This document shows, one piece after another, positions 20,501 through 31,240 of a DNA stretch of 64,000 nucleotides (positions are counted from its first letter, which is position 1; every line of letters starts with the position of its first letter). Both the position numbers and the translations under genes were made by a program. The stretch lies in NCBI GenBank assembly GCA_023078555.1, contig CM041197.1, forward strand, positions 11,319,257 to 11,383,256, written 5' to 3'. Source of the stretch: Ulva prolifera (taxonomy: Eukaryota; Chlorophyta; Ulvophyceae; Ulvales; Ulvaceae). The notes under the pieces were generated by a model, which saw nothing but the letters and a program-made list of their open reading frames with translations, did no database searches and had not been told where the DNA came from.

Positions 20501-23151
20501 AGCGGCAGCTGCAGCTGATACAGCGCGGCGACGAAGCGCTGCAGGTGTGGCGTGAGGGGCACGGCGGGGAGGTGGCGGAGGAGGGAGGTGCTCAGGTGCT
20601 GAGGCGGGTCGGCGACCCGCACCTCGAACGCGCCTGCACAGCACTCTGACTTGCAGCGGCGCTCCGAAAGAGACCGTCTGATGGGGATCAATGTAGTGCA
20701 GTCTGGGCATGTGATAGACGCAAATCCGCCGACTCCTGCTGGCCCTGGATCTGCGGCAATCCAGTGATTTGGCCGACATGCCACTGGACCCTTGCACGTC
20801 GCAGCCACATCACTGGATTGCCACAGAACCACAGCTATAGGCACCGCGGAATTCTCGATGTGATTTGGCAACATGCTGTCCTCATGGACACGGCAGCAGC
20901 TGCGTGAAGGTGACCGTCCCGCCATGCAACGGCTCCATGCATGCGCGGCCTTCATGCATCATGGCGCGCTCTCTGCATCACGGAGATAGTCCAAAGTGCG
21001 CACTGTGAGGGGTATCGATCAACGGGAATGCTGACTCAGCGGAGACCCTGTCCAGCCAGCCATCACCTCCCCCCACCGGGCCATACACGCAGAGGTCCCC
21101 CTGCTCCCGGAACATGTCCATGACTGTGCTACCTTCGGGTAGGTGGCGAGCGACATGAAGCCCCGCCATCGCATGCATGCCACACGCCCCCACTCCACCC
21201 TCCAGCGACGCCGCGTCGCCAGCCCAGCCGCCGCTCGCGGCGCCGCCGTGCACGTCGGCACGTCCACCCGGCTCTCCCGCGTGTGCCACGGAGGGCCTCT
21301 CCGGTGCCCCCGGCTCCATGAGGATCGGGGTGTTAGGGTACGGCGGCTGCGGGCGCAGCATGCGGAGCACGGCGGGCAGGACGGGCGCGCCGGTGGCGTC
21401 GCGCGCGGTGCGAAGGGACGGGAAGTGGACGAATTCGGACAGAGCGCCGTCGGAGTAGGCGGCTGCGGCGGAGCGGGGGGGCAGCATGGCGGCGCACGCG
21501 ACGGGGTAGCGGCTGAACGCGGTGACCATGCATGCGTGGATGCCGCCCATGGACCACCCCGCGACACACACCTGCAGCGGCAAGCACTGAGGACACGCGC
21601 GTCGTCGGGAAACGCCGGTGGCGGGGAGACTGCTGCAGATCGCTGGGTACGGCGAGAAACAGCCGTACTCGGCTTGCTGGGCCCGGGACAACAGCGACTG
21701 GGCTGGTACTGTCGAGTATGTGTCGTGCATGCTGCGGTGCATACATTGTTGATCTTTCGGTGGTGCGAAGATGAGATGGGCGATGTGACGATGGTTGAAA
21801 GGCAGTCCGGGAGGACCATGCACAAACGTGCGGCAGGCCGAGGAGGCTCCGGGGCCAGGCACGATTTGGCATATGGACCCATAGGCCCCTATTCAGGAGT
21901 TTTGTAGTTTCTCTCTGTCTCCCGCAAGACTTACTGTCTGTTTGATGGTTCAGAGGCATGCAGTGAATGTACGTCTACGCTTGTGAGGATTGGAATCATT
22001 GGGCGACTTGCGACCAGAGGCATCTGGCCCATCATGCTGAGTCACACTGGCACCCACGGACACCGCAACGCTTTGCAAGAAACTTGTAAAGCGTGTTGCT
22101 GTAAGGTCTACGTTCCGCTGTGAAATGGGCACAGGCGCGATCGCAGGGAGGCGTGCTCACCTTGTGCACTCCAGCGGCATGCAGCATGCGTATGAGGCAC
22201 ACTGACTCCAGGATGGTGGTAGCTCCCAGCTTGATGAGGTCGGCCACGTGCCGGAGCTTTGACCCGAGCTGGCCTTTCGGCTTGCGCTTGCCATAGTATG
22301 GGCTCTCGAGGACGAGAGTGCCGATGCCCTGCGACAAGAGGCTCTTGCCTAACACCTGCCTTCTTCTGCACAAACAAGGTCCGTTCAGGACAGTAGCCTT
22401 AGTCGGTGACTGAGACTAGATCACATGACTTCAAGTTGTGGATCACAATAGCAGATGCTGGAGCAGATGCTGGCACCTCAGCACTGGTCTGTGCACGAGA
22501 TCTGGAAGACTGATCAGGAACATGCATATGGAGGACAAGGTATGTAATTTTTTGTCACATGTTGTGGATGCCGTTGTGGTATGCAAATGCAGGGGCGTGT
22601 GCGTGAGAGGCACGATTGGCAGTGTTGACCTTGTGAGCGCAGGTGTGTGAGTGGCCCGCTGACATGCAACCAGCGTGGCTTGTCACAGGCACATGTCCTC
22701 AGTCAATGATACTTCTGATCAAGAGGTGATCGCACTCTGGGCCGTGCTCACCCGTCGCGGCGAGTTGAATGACGCATGCGGACATCCCTGTTGGGCCATG
22801 CGCAGCTTCACCTGGGCGCATGAGCCATACCCGGCCATCAAGACAGCACAACGGGAGATTGGAAACGCCTGCGCTGGCCGGACTCTCAAACGTGCCTTCG
22901 AACAGCTGGAATGGCTTTCCGCGATGCACGCCCGTTTGAACTGGCTTCCAGGAAACGGTCATCGGCGTCGGGCCTAGCTGCAAGGAGACAAGTGATCTAT
23001 AGAACTTGTCCGGGCAGAGAAGTGAAATATCGCCCCATCCATTCCGAAAGAACTTTGCGGAGCCGATGGAATGGATCACGCCAGCGTACAACCTGTCCAG
23101 AGACCCGCCAGCAGTGCTCCAGACTCGAGAGTACCACGTGCTGGCACTCAT
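17568..23151 (-). CDS. ABHD18: ABHD18-type alpha/beta hydrolase (DUF2048 family)
   Basis: Recognised minus-strand exons: 23151 to about 22753 (FFRNGWGD, EGTFESP, CVIQLAATGEH), about 22366-22161 (LLSQGIGTLVLESPYYGKRK...LESVCLIRML), 21571 to about 21080 (nucleophile motif GWSMGG at its start, later ILMEPGAP and VMDMFREQ), about 18700-18276 (ALTLEAFTDICRYP) and 17916-17568 (VLVAARDDAYVAV with the acid, EGGHVSSFLL with the catalytic His). The 18276/17916 junction (CCCGAG|GTGCGC, phase 2) and the 22161/21571 junction (AAG|GTGAGC, phase 0) are clean. A very short exon is probably missing between the first two, because their phases do not match. The role of the family is not settled; it has been linked to lipid metabolism. 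About 2.3 kb in the middle is of uncertain status and is listed separately. The start at 23151 is approximate. Confidence 0.82.
18062..18215. repeat. nested direct and inverted repeats in the last ABHD18 intron
   Basis: A 16-base unit TGCACAGCGGTGTTGC occurs at 18127-18142 and 18147-18162, with a one-mismatch copy at 18062-18077. An 18-base direct repeat TGTGGCAGGTAGGGCACT occurs at 18091-18108 and 18198-18215. A perfect 12-base inverted repeat (CTGGCTATCACT, 18107-18118, with 18167-18178) would fold the middle into a hairpin. Confidence 0.9.
19085..20960 (-). other. exon-like blocks inside the ABHD18 locus, function unknown
   Basis: Three minus-strand blocks look coding. Near 20633-20000, after a good acceptor (GTGCAG|GCGCG), there is AFEVRVADPPQHLS...FVAALYQLQLPLL followed by a long low-complexity Ser/Pro/Ala stretch. 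Near 19657-19490, after CTCGCAG, there is TPKPPSVVLRRNFAPDTF and VEDLLVAELELMHRI. Near 19249-19085 there is CWSLSSFARMHSLKNPAF with a hydrophobic VLWCSLLLW. They could be extra internal exons of the hydrolase, alternative exons, or exons of another gene nested in its intron. The hydrolase fold does not need them. Confidence 0.4.
20755..20822. repeat. short fold-back element, copy 1
   Basis: Perfect 14-base inverted repeat (GGCAATCCAGTGAT at 20755-20768 against 20809-20822) around a 40-base loop. The core 20761-20802 matches 28162-28203 at 33 of 42 positions, which marks a dispersed short repeat. Confidence 0.7.
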
Positions 23152-23643
23152 ATTAGGCTACATTTCGGGTTCTAAGAACAGCTGTGCTAGCGCAGCTTCA
23201 GGGATCAGTCGTAAGAATCTGCACATCCTGTGACGCTGGAGCTTGGTGTCAGGTCGCGATCGCCGTCAAACGGGCAGCTGGCACAACATGGTGCACTTCC
23301 TCTTTCTGAAGGGCCGCAAACAATGCAGCTGTGTTTGTGCGAAACTTCCACCCCCGACACGTACCTGTCCGCTGAGCAATCAGACCAGTCACCTGTATGC
23401 ATGTTCCTGCACAAACACCTCACGCGATCAATACACTCGCCACAACATGCCAAGGAGCATGGTATTGCAATCAAAACATCCCAGTATGTATTCCTGTCGC
23501 CACGCAACGCTACTTCATGGCTGAGCCACATATCACCGCAACCTCAGGTGGCCATCCACGAGCGAAGAGGGGCGAGCGGGCGTGGCTCCACAGCTGGACC
23601 ATGCATCACTTCTAATACGATGGCACAGAAACATGGTTTTTGG

Positions 23644-23699
<56 letters not shown>

Positions 23700-24499
23700 A
23701 TTGTTGTTGTTGTACAAATGTAGCAGCGGTCATGTGCATATTGCGGTGATGCATGTGGGCTGTTGCAGTCTGGTGCAAGCCACTACCCTGCTGTCCTTCT
23801 AAAGCAGTGGAGGAGTGAAGGATCTAAAGTTCCCCAATCCTAGATGTAGCATCCATACATATCGCATGCCCGATGCATGTTTGTGCCACACGCCGGTCAC
23901 CACACATGAGATGTTTTTGAATTGTGCATTTCACCTCAACCCCGTGGATCCTGGTATCGTGTAGCACCTGTGTCAACTTCTCGCGAGACGGTCATGGGGA
24001 AAATGGGTGGCTCTGTCACCATGCGGTCATCTTGAAAACACCTGCACAAAGTAAAGCCAGTATTTCTCAGTTGGTTGGCAGGCGCTGCTGCAATGCGGGA
24101 TGGCCGAGTCAGGCTGGTATCAGAGGGCTCCTTCAATCTGCTCCTCCCCCCTTGCCCCCCCGCCTTCCCGGTCAATGCTGATGTTGCACTGACTTGATCT
24201 GGGCATCACAAAACCTGCAACATATGGCCCGCCTGCGTTGTGCTGGAAGAAGTTTGTCGGCTGAGGAAGATGCCGGTGCTGTGATACGGCACGAGTTGTG
24301 GTCAAAAGCAAGCGAGTCCAGCATGATCGCCCGCGGGCGCCAGGTGATGATCTGGACATGCTGGAAGCAGGCAGCAAGGATGGTGCATGTCGTGGCATCG
24401 TTGTTGCGTCGCGCTCGCACTGGAAAGAAAGCGGTAGAAAAGGATGTAGTTGCAACTACTGTACGCCTGTTGCCTAGCTTCAACGCATGTAGATCTACG
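23152..24499. other. divergent intergenic region
   Basis: Lies between the ABHD18-like gene and the CA1P-phosphatase-like gene, which diverge from here. It contains the TTG microsatellite and otherwise only chance open frames. The promoters of both genes should be here. Confidence 0.5.
23644..23712. repeat. (TTG)n microsatellite, about 23 units
   Basis: Runs of TTG interrupted once by TTA near the 3' end. It creates an apparent poly-Leu open frame, which I do not regard as a gene. Confidence 0.97.
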
Positions 24500-26684
24500 A
24501 TGAGTCCAGCACAGCTGAAGTGCAGCCGGACAGGCACGTGTGTACACCACCCAGCCGTGCCGCGATTGTACAGAAACAGAGCTACAATATGTGCAGCCCA
24601 ATTGCAAAATGGTGGTGCAGAACAGACGTACCCTCAATCACCGTTTGTGACCGGAGGACGTTTCGGAACATCCGGCTCATCTCGCTCGCTCGTACCTGAT
24701 GATCGGCTTCCTTTACTGGGAGATAAGCAAATCGTGTTCGTACGACATGGAAGCACGACTTGGAATGCAGAGAAACGGATACAGGGGTCCAGCGACGAGT
24801 CCCACCTGACGGAGTACGGCCGAGAACAGGTTTGCCTTCTGTGTGCTCTCCAATACTGCGCCCAATGTCGACACACTTGCACAAAACTTTTCAAGGTCAT
24901 AGCGCTGTGCTGTGTGGTTATGACAGACTGTCACCTTTGCGGCACTGTGGCGTTTCGAATGCGCAGCTTGTTGATTTACGTTTTCATCGAGGCCGATGCA
25001 AGCTCTCTAGTTAAGCGCACATCACCGGACTGCGCTTCTCGTAGGTGTACCTGGTACCGGTTTCAACATGAAGCTTGCGAATGTGGGATGCTTGTGTTCG
25101 ACCCGGATCACGACATGCAGGCCATAGCAACTCGGAAAGCACTGGCGAACATACCGTTTCAAGCGTGCTTCTCCAGCCCCATTTCGAGAGCGAGAGAATG
25201 CACGGAGCTCATCTGGGGGGATAGAGATCCACCTGTGATATACGACGACGCTCTGAGGGAAGCATATCTGGGGTACCTGCAGGGCATGGCCAATAGTGAA
25301 GCTGCTGAAAAGCACCCGGAAGTCTACGGTGTGCAGCTACTCGTGCTTGGCAGTAATTTGGGATATAGGACTACACAATTGCGTTGCTTCTGTGCAGCTG
25401 ATCGTGACAGCATAGCTGCCACCGCTTGTGACATGCTATCACAAAGGTCTTGTCATCTAATGCCCTCCCCTCCTCCCCCTCCATACAGCAAAGCACGTCA
25501 CAATCACTCACGTACTGAGACGCATCAGCTAATCGTCCGATTAATTGCCTGTGGCCCCTCACGAGCCACTCGTGCGCAGGCTCGAAGCACAGCGACACCA
25601 CACACCATACACTGCAGTCTGACCCACGAATTGTGGCCACCAAGGACGCCCCTCTGTGGGCTTGAACATACATGCATGAAGATGCATGGCGCCCTGGTGC
25701 CGCCGTGCACTGTACACTGCAGTCCGACCCACGCACAGTGGTCGTCAGCCCCCCTGTGGGTTAGGGTTTCTACATACGTACTACACATGCGCGTACGTGG
25801 CCGGGGTGGGTGTGCTATTCCCCTGGTTGTTGCCCGCGGTGCTACCTGCCTTGCTTGCGTTGTCCTTGCCATGGAACACATGCGCGTACGTGGCCGGGGT
25901 GGGTGTGTGCGGGGGTGTTGGTGTTGGTGTGCAGGGATTGCGTTTTACCGTCTGCGGTGTGTAGGTGTCATTCTGTGCGGTGTTCCTGTTCTTCTGGCGC
26001 CTCCGGATCCAGCGGTCCTTTCTGCCTCTGTGACTATCGCTTCAAAACACACAAATGCACCCATAAATACACACATACGCACAGTGTCGGTGGCGGTGTG
26101 TGCGTGGCGGTCTGCATGTCTGTGTCGCTTGTTCGGACTCCATAGGTTTTGCGTGGGTTGGGCTTGGTTGGGGCTGTCGCATGGGTGCGTTCCATCGAGT
26201 TGGTGGTCGTGCTCTTGCGCTGCTTGCTGGTTCCACGGTGCTGCCCACCACGCCGGCTTGATCTTTGAAACACAGTGCCATTTTGAATCACCACACGTAC
26301 ATACATAGACACGCACATGCATGCATCCCTGAAGACACCCCCACCACCCCGTTTCTATGGCATCCCCCGCGTGCAGGCACGTGGCGGGCGGACCCCGCGA
26401 ACTTCGAGATCGGCGGCCGCCGGCCCGTCGCCGACGTCTTTGCGCAGGCCGAGGCCGCCTGGCTGCACATCGCGGAGCACCCCTCCGACGTGACGCTCGT
26501 CGTGTCGCACAAGAGCGTCCTGCGCGCCCTCGTCTGCACGGCCCTCGGCCTCGGGCCCGCCGCCTTCCGCGCCGTTGACATCCACAACGCCGGCGTCACG
26601 ACCTTCTGGCTCAACCGCAACGGCGAGGCGATGCTGCAGAGCCTCAACATGACGTCCCACCTCCACACCGGCCTGCCCTACTAG
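24500..26684 (+). CDS. histidine phosphatase, 2-carboxy-D-arabinitol-1-phosphatase-like
   Basis: Exons 24500-24829, 25121-25328 and 26377-26684 give 281 residues, with clean junctions (GAACAG|GTTTGC to TGCAG; TACG|GTGTGC to TGCAG). The phosphoglycerate-mutase fold shows VRHGSTTWN with the phospho-accepting His at about residue 83, RIQGSSD, FSSPISRARECTELIWG, the acidic REAYLGYLQG, and the second catalytic His in VSHKSVLRAL. The DPANFEIGG block and FRAVDIHNAGV region resemble plant At5g22620-type CA1Pase, which dephosphorylates the night-time Rubisco inhibitor CA1P and related sugar phosphates in the stroma. Substrate is inferred, and other phosphoglycerate-mutase-like activities are possible. 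The frame is open upstream to 24194, but the Met at 24500 gives a plastid-type N-terminus of about 75 residues rich in Ser, Arg and Thr before the catalytic domain. Confidence 0.82.
25608..25907 (+). repeat. duplicated segments in intron 2 of the CA1Pase-like gene
   Basis: TACACTGCAGTC(T/C)GACCCACG and the following CCCCTCTGTGGG-like end recur at 25608-25660 and 25713-25760. ACACATGCGCGTACGTGGCC plus GGGGTGGGTGTG recurs exactly at 25783-25814 and 25876-25907. The two pairs have periods of about 105 and 93 bases and look like local tandem duplication within the intron. Confidence 0.85.
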
Positions 26685-26689
26685 CCGCG

Positions 26690-27250
26690 CCTGCGGGCCG
26701 CATGAGCCAGCGTTAGGTGCTGGTCGGCCGCAGCAGCCTACGCTGTTGGCCGTGCTGGCCGGGCATTCTAGCCCTTCCGGCAGGCCGCACTGGCCTGCTG
26801 TGGTTGGCTTGTGATAGCCCGCCGCATGAGCGTTCCGCCCTGTGAGCGGTCCGTGCTGGCCCGTGCTAGCCTGCGATCGTAGCTGTGCCGGCCGGCCGCA
26901 TGAGCCGCACCCCCGGTGCTGGCCTGGCGCACTAACCCCACCAGCCTGTGCTAGCCTGCTGTACGAGCACGCCGTACTACCGCAGGCCACATACCGTTCC
27001 GGCCGCACCGGTCTGCTGTGCGGGCAGTGCGAGCCTGATGCACCTGCCGTACGCGTGCCGGCCCGTCGCATGAGCTGTGCTAGGTGCTGGCCCGCCGCAT
27101 GACCTGTTACATCCTGCCTGCCGTGCTGGCCTTTGCTGACCTGCCGTGCTGGCCTTTGCTTACCTTTTGCGAATCTGCCGTGTGTGAGTATGCCGTCCTG
27201 TGAGCGTGTCGCCCAAGGCATGCTAGCCTGCCCCATCAGCCCCCCGTACT
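26690..27250. repeat. degenerate GCTGGCC / TAGCCTG short-period array
   Basis: Just downstream of the CA1Pase-like stop codon, strings such as GTGCTGGCC, TGCTAGCCTG, CCGCATGAGC and TGCCGTGCTGGCC recur irregularly for about 560 bases. The period is roughly 10 to 20 bases and the copies are imperfect. Long open frames across it on both strands follow from this bias. Confidence 0.7.
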
Positions 27251-28619
27251 AATTGCGCTAGGTGGTGGCCGACCACACCGGCTGCCCCGCCCTGCCTTTG
27301 GAGAGGGCTGTGGTTCTGTACAACTTGGCTGTAGCGACGCTGTAGTGGCGCACTGGATGGTGCTGGGCTGCGTGGCTGGAGTGCGCCACTCACTGGCTGA
27401 TGTTTCCGTATCCAACGGCCAGTGTAGGCCTTGGTTGTCCCAGGAGGGGGGAGCGATGTGCTGCATCCCCCCCTGCACTTGCACAAGCAGCAGGGGCACA
27501 GTCCACCCCAGATCTGTATGCGCTTGTGCCCGGGACTGGCGGTGGCGCGCGGTGTGGGAGCTTCACTGCAACAGAGCAGAGGAGCATGAGCGCCGCGGCG
27601 CAGGATCAGCTCATGATGACGCACCTGGCTGCTTGTCTGGGTTTTTGGTTGCACGGTTGTCAGTGCGTTGCAGTGGTAGTGTCTGGGGCAGATGAGTGGG
27701 CAGGTGTATAGACCGCAGTCTGGGCGGCTGGTGGGACGGTTGCATACATGCACACCCTCCGTGGCTGCGGGTGGGGCAACAGGGTCTAGACTCTGGGCTG
27801 TGGGATCGTGTTGTGGGGCACTGTCGTCGGGCATAATCAGTTGGCTGGTCTTTCCTTCCGAATGTTTTTAGCTTTGCTGATGCATGGATGCAATTCGACA
27901 TTTATGTTATACATGAACATGGAACTTACGCGTGCAGCCCCTGTCAGGCTCTAGTGCTGAAAGCTTCGGTCGTTATCATGTATCATGGCGGCTGTTTTTC
28001 AGAACCTTGGCAGTCGACTGCAGTGGGTGTACACACCTGACAATTACAATGATCCTGAAACTAACTGAAAAGCTACTGAGGCTCTCGCAAGCTACATGAC
28101 CGGTGTGTCCGGCGGGCGTGGCCTTAAGTCCACCCTGTGGGTCCATGAAGTGTGGCAACATCCAGTGATTTGACCTGTACACCGCTGGACACTTGCACGC
28201 CGCGAGCGGTGATCCGTGGCATCTGCATGGCAAAACTGTTGAGCCAGATGCATCTCTAGGATCTGATCGTGTATGCCCCTCGCAATGTGAGCTCCGCGGC
28301 GTTGGCCCCTTTTTGGGTTTCCTGCACTGCAGCCGACGAGGCGCGCAATGCATGAGTTGGCGATTCGCATGAGACCTTTGTGTAGCTGCATGGCGAGGTT
28401 GCGGGTCCTATGTGTACTGGCTGCTCGTTTACACGACTAGCTTCCCACCCTTGCATTCGAACAAGTACCTGATCCTAGCCGCATCGCCGCTTGAGGGCAC
28501 TGATAGGACCGCACTGCTGCATAGTACCGTTGCAGGCGTGATGATTGCGTAGTCGTGACTGTCGCATGCCCTGAAAGTGGCATGCAAGCTACTTGGTGTT
28601 TCTGTATGCCTGTGTTGCA
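27251..28619. other. intergenic, no gene seen
   Basis: No recognisable coding domain. It contains the second copy of the short fold-back repeat and the region upstream of the CNX3 gene. Confidence 0.5.
28154..28220. repeat. short fold-back element, copy 2
   Basis: Shares 33 of 42 bases with copy 1 across 28162-28203 (against 20761-20802). The left arm is kept (GGCAACATCCAGTGATT); the right arm has diverged, so the perfect terminal inverted repeat of copy 1 is lost. Confidence 0.6.
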
Positions 28620-30245
28620 ATGATTGGCCACTTCCGACGCCATGCCGTCACGCCGCTTTCTGCTGTTTGCGCAGGTCTTCGACGCTTCACGGCAGGCGGG
28701 CCGAAGGACATTGAAGATGTGCAAAGAGAACTAGACGAGTTCTTTGGGACAGAGTATGCCCCTCCGGTGGCAGAGGGCACCAGCATGCCCCTCCAAAGTT
28801 CAGGGACTGCCGCAAGCGCACATGTGGAGCCTCCTGCCCAAGTGGCTGCGACGGCAACTGCACGTCGCACAACAGCCGCTGCTGATATTACAGGCAGAGG
28901 TGGCGGTCTGTCGCACGTCGACGGAGAAGGCCGCGCAAGCATGGTGGATGTGGCGGAGGTGTGCTTCTCCCTTTACGGTCACCGACTTGAGCGCGCTCAG
29001 CCATCCACACTGACACCACATCTTTGAACAGATCATACAGCTGACCGCATGTCATGCTACTGCTGTGTGTCCTCTTGGTCAAGTGTGAACCACGACCACT
29101 GGTGTTCATCTGCCCTTGCAACCACAGTTCAGTCAGGAGCGCAAGACCTTCCCTGCATGCGCTCTGTTACAACCGTGGAACATCGATGGCGTCAGCTGCC
29201 GGGCTGTGCACTGTTCCAGTGCTCATCTCGTGCTCCTGCTGCCTCGGGCCCCTGACCTCCGCCGAGAGCAAGTGCCCTCAGCTGCTCGGGAGCCTGCACA
29301 TCATCTGAGCACCAGTCCTCCCACCTCGACCTGGCTTCCCCTTCCCCACGCCGTTCCATTCCGACGTGTATCACCCACAATCGTTGTGTACCGTGGCCGC
29401 ACATTTATGTTAATATCTGTTCCAAAGTGAAACAATACAAATCAAGGTTTCATCTTCATGTGTGTAGCGAGAAATCACAGTGTTTCCTCTCATGTCATGG
29501 GCCTGATGGTTGGAAAGCAGAAACAGTACAGACGTACACAGAGATTTAGACCTCTGTGCCAAACACTCCCTGCCATCACTGACAGCGCATGCCGCTGCTG
29601 CAGAAGGCGGACACCGTCCGGGTTGCCCGGGCAAGCGCCCTCGTCCGCCTCGGCCCGGCAGCGTACGCCGCGCTCCACTCCGACTCCCTCACCAAGGGCT
29701 CCGCATCGTCAGTCCTCGCGACCGCCGAGCTCGCAGGCACGATGGCCGCGAAACAGACCCCCTCCCTCATCCCCCTCTGCCACAACCTCCTCCTCACTCG
29801 GGCGGCTGTCCGCGCGGCCGCGGTCCCCGCCGCGCACGCCGTGCGCATAACCTCCGAGGTGCGGACCGTCGGCAAGACGGGCGTGGAGATGGAGGCGCTG
29901 ACGGCGGCGGCCGTCGCGGCGCTGACGGTGTACGACATGTGCAAGGCCGCCAGCAAGGCCATCGTGGTGGAGGAGGTGCGGCTGGAGGCAAAGAGTGGTG
30001 GGAGCACGGGGAACTATGAACGGGAGCCGGGGTATGATGAATGCGAGCCTGGCGAGAGCACGGATGACGATGATGAGGACGGTGAATGGGACCCGGGCGA
30101 GTGGTGCCCGGGGCATTATGTACACGAGCCGCGCGAGCGCACGGATGACGATGAATTGGACTTTGTATTGGACCGAGGCAAGTGGTGCGAGGGGTATTAT
30201 GTACGCGAGCCGGGCTATTATCCACGCGAGCCGGGTGAGGGGTAG
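28620..30245 (+). CDS. CNX3: cyclic pyranopterin monophosphate synthase (MoaC/CNX3) with acidic C-terminal extension
   Basis: Acts with the radical-SAM enzyme MoaA/CNX2 in the mitochondrial matrix to make cyclic pyranopterin monophosphate, the first step of molybdenum-cofactor synthesis. Exons 28620-28958 and 29604-30245 (GAG|GTGTGC to CTGCAG|AAG, phase 0), 326 residues. An Arg-rich amphipathic N-terminus (MIGHFRRHAV..., LRRFTAG) looks like a mitochondrial presequence; an upstream in-frame Met at 28593 is less typical. Family blocks follow: LSHVDGEGRASMVDVAE, ATAELAGTMAAKQTP, LIPLCHN (active-site region), TVGKTGVEMEALTAAAVAAL, TVYDMCKA and EVRLEAKSGG. After the normal family end there are about 75 extra residues rich in Asp, Glu, Gly and Tyr, with repeated (R)EPGY, EPGE and G(E/K)WC(P/E)G(H/Y)YV units. 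Confidence 0.92.
30012..30242 (+). repeat. tandem-like units encoding the CNX3 acidic tail
   Basis: Related DNA units such as GTGGTGCCCGGGGCATTATG and GTGGTGCGAGGGGTATTATG (about 75 bases apart), each followed by TACRCGAGCCG, encode the acidic tail. The opposite strand is also open through the region, a side effect of the repeat composition. Confidence 0.75.
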
Positions 30246-31240
30246 GCGCGATGGCTGTGGGAGCCGTTCAAGCTTGTGCGTTGTAAAGTGTCCGTAGTAG
30301 AGATGTGTACGTTTCGGCTGGTCGTGCTGTGTGTGATTGGGCATGATGTGCCACACGACTGGCTGTGTCTTGGGATAGCCTGGAGGCTGTGCCTGACCCA
30401 AGAGGAGATGCGACACGGACGGAAAAGCTGGGAAGTGACATCGTTTGTGCTGGTGCGGTTTGGTGAGGATGTGTGGGGGGCCAAGAGGTGGAGGTTATCC
30501 GATGCTTTGACCAGCGGGTCTAAGGTTGGCGGTTGGAGGTCTGACCTTTGTGTAATGTGGGCGATTTCTGTATAGGTAGTTGCAGCATGTGTCACCTGGT
30601 TGTTTCTTGATCGACTGGCTGAATGACAGGATCGTGCAGGCACAGCTGTGCCTGTGCTATGCCTCAACGGTCCTGCCTCAGACACTGCCTATGATGTCAT
30701 GTCGAGGAGCGCAATGCCTGCTTTCGTTGTCTAGCAATCATTGTACATGTAGCCTCAGACTCAGCCATTGAGATTGGGCCACCAGGCGTTCCTGTACATT
30801 GGCCCAAAGTGGGACTGACTGTTGGCAAGGGCCCTGTTGCTGAGCAGCGTCACGACCGCTTGGGGTCAATGCAAATTCAAGTTTGATTGAAGCATGAGCG
30901 CAGCTGATGGCGCAATGCACATGAATTCACTTGTCCTGTCAGGCATAACAATCCATGTTCGACTTGGGTGTCGTGAACTGCAGAACGGTTTAGACGCTTG
31001 CCATGATCCCCATGCACCCAAGTAGACACGTCGCGCTCTGCTGCGCTTGCTTCCGTGAAACATCAACTGTGGCCCAATTCCATGCTGCTACAATGCTGCC
31101 GATAAGAAATCTCACACTCGAGACTTAGCCCTGTGTATACGGCAGGTTTCCGGTCTGTCGACACATCCGGTTGTGTAGTCGAAGAGTGTAACAGCCTTGG
31201 TCAACCGCTGGCAATCCCTGTCACGTTGTTCAGCCATAGC
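30246..31240. other. intergenic, no gene seen
   Basis: Lies between CNX3 and OSB, both on the plus strand. No domain was recognised in any frame. It should hold the CNX3 3' UTR and the OSB promoter. Confidence 0.5.

Noticed and set aside
23230-23802. Open frame with a long poly-Leu tract, suggesting a membrane or signal protein
   Set aside because: The Leu run is the translated (TTG)n microsatellite and the rest has no domain.
4414-30245. A functional gene cluster linking the plastid and organelle genes
   Set aside because: The genes point in mixed directions, belong to unrelated pathways and are split by ordinary spacers; neighbourhood is not evidence of shared function in this type of genome.
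29709-30416. Minus-strand frame of 235 residues opposite CNX3
   Set aside because: It is the shadow of the MoaC coding exon and its repetitive tail; the plus strand carries the clear MoaC motifs.
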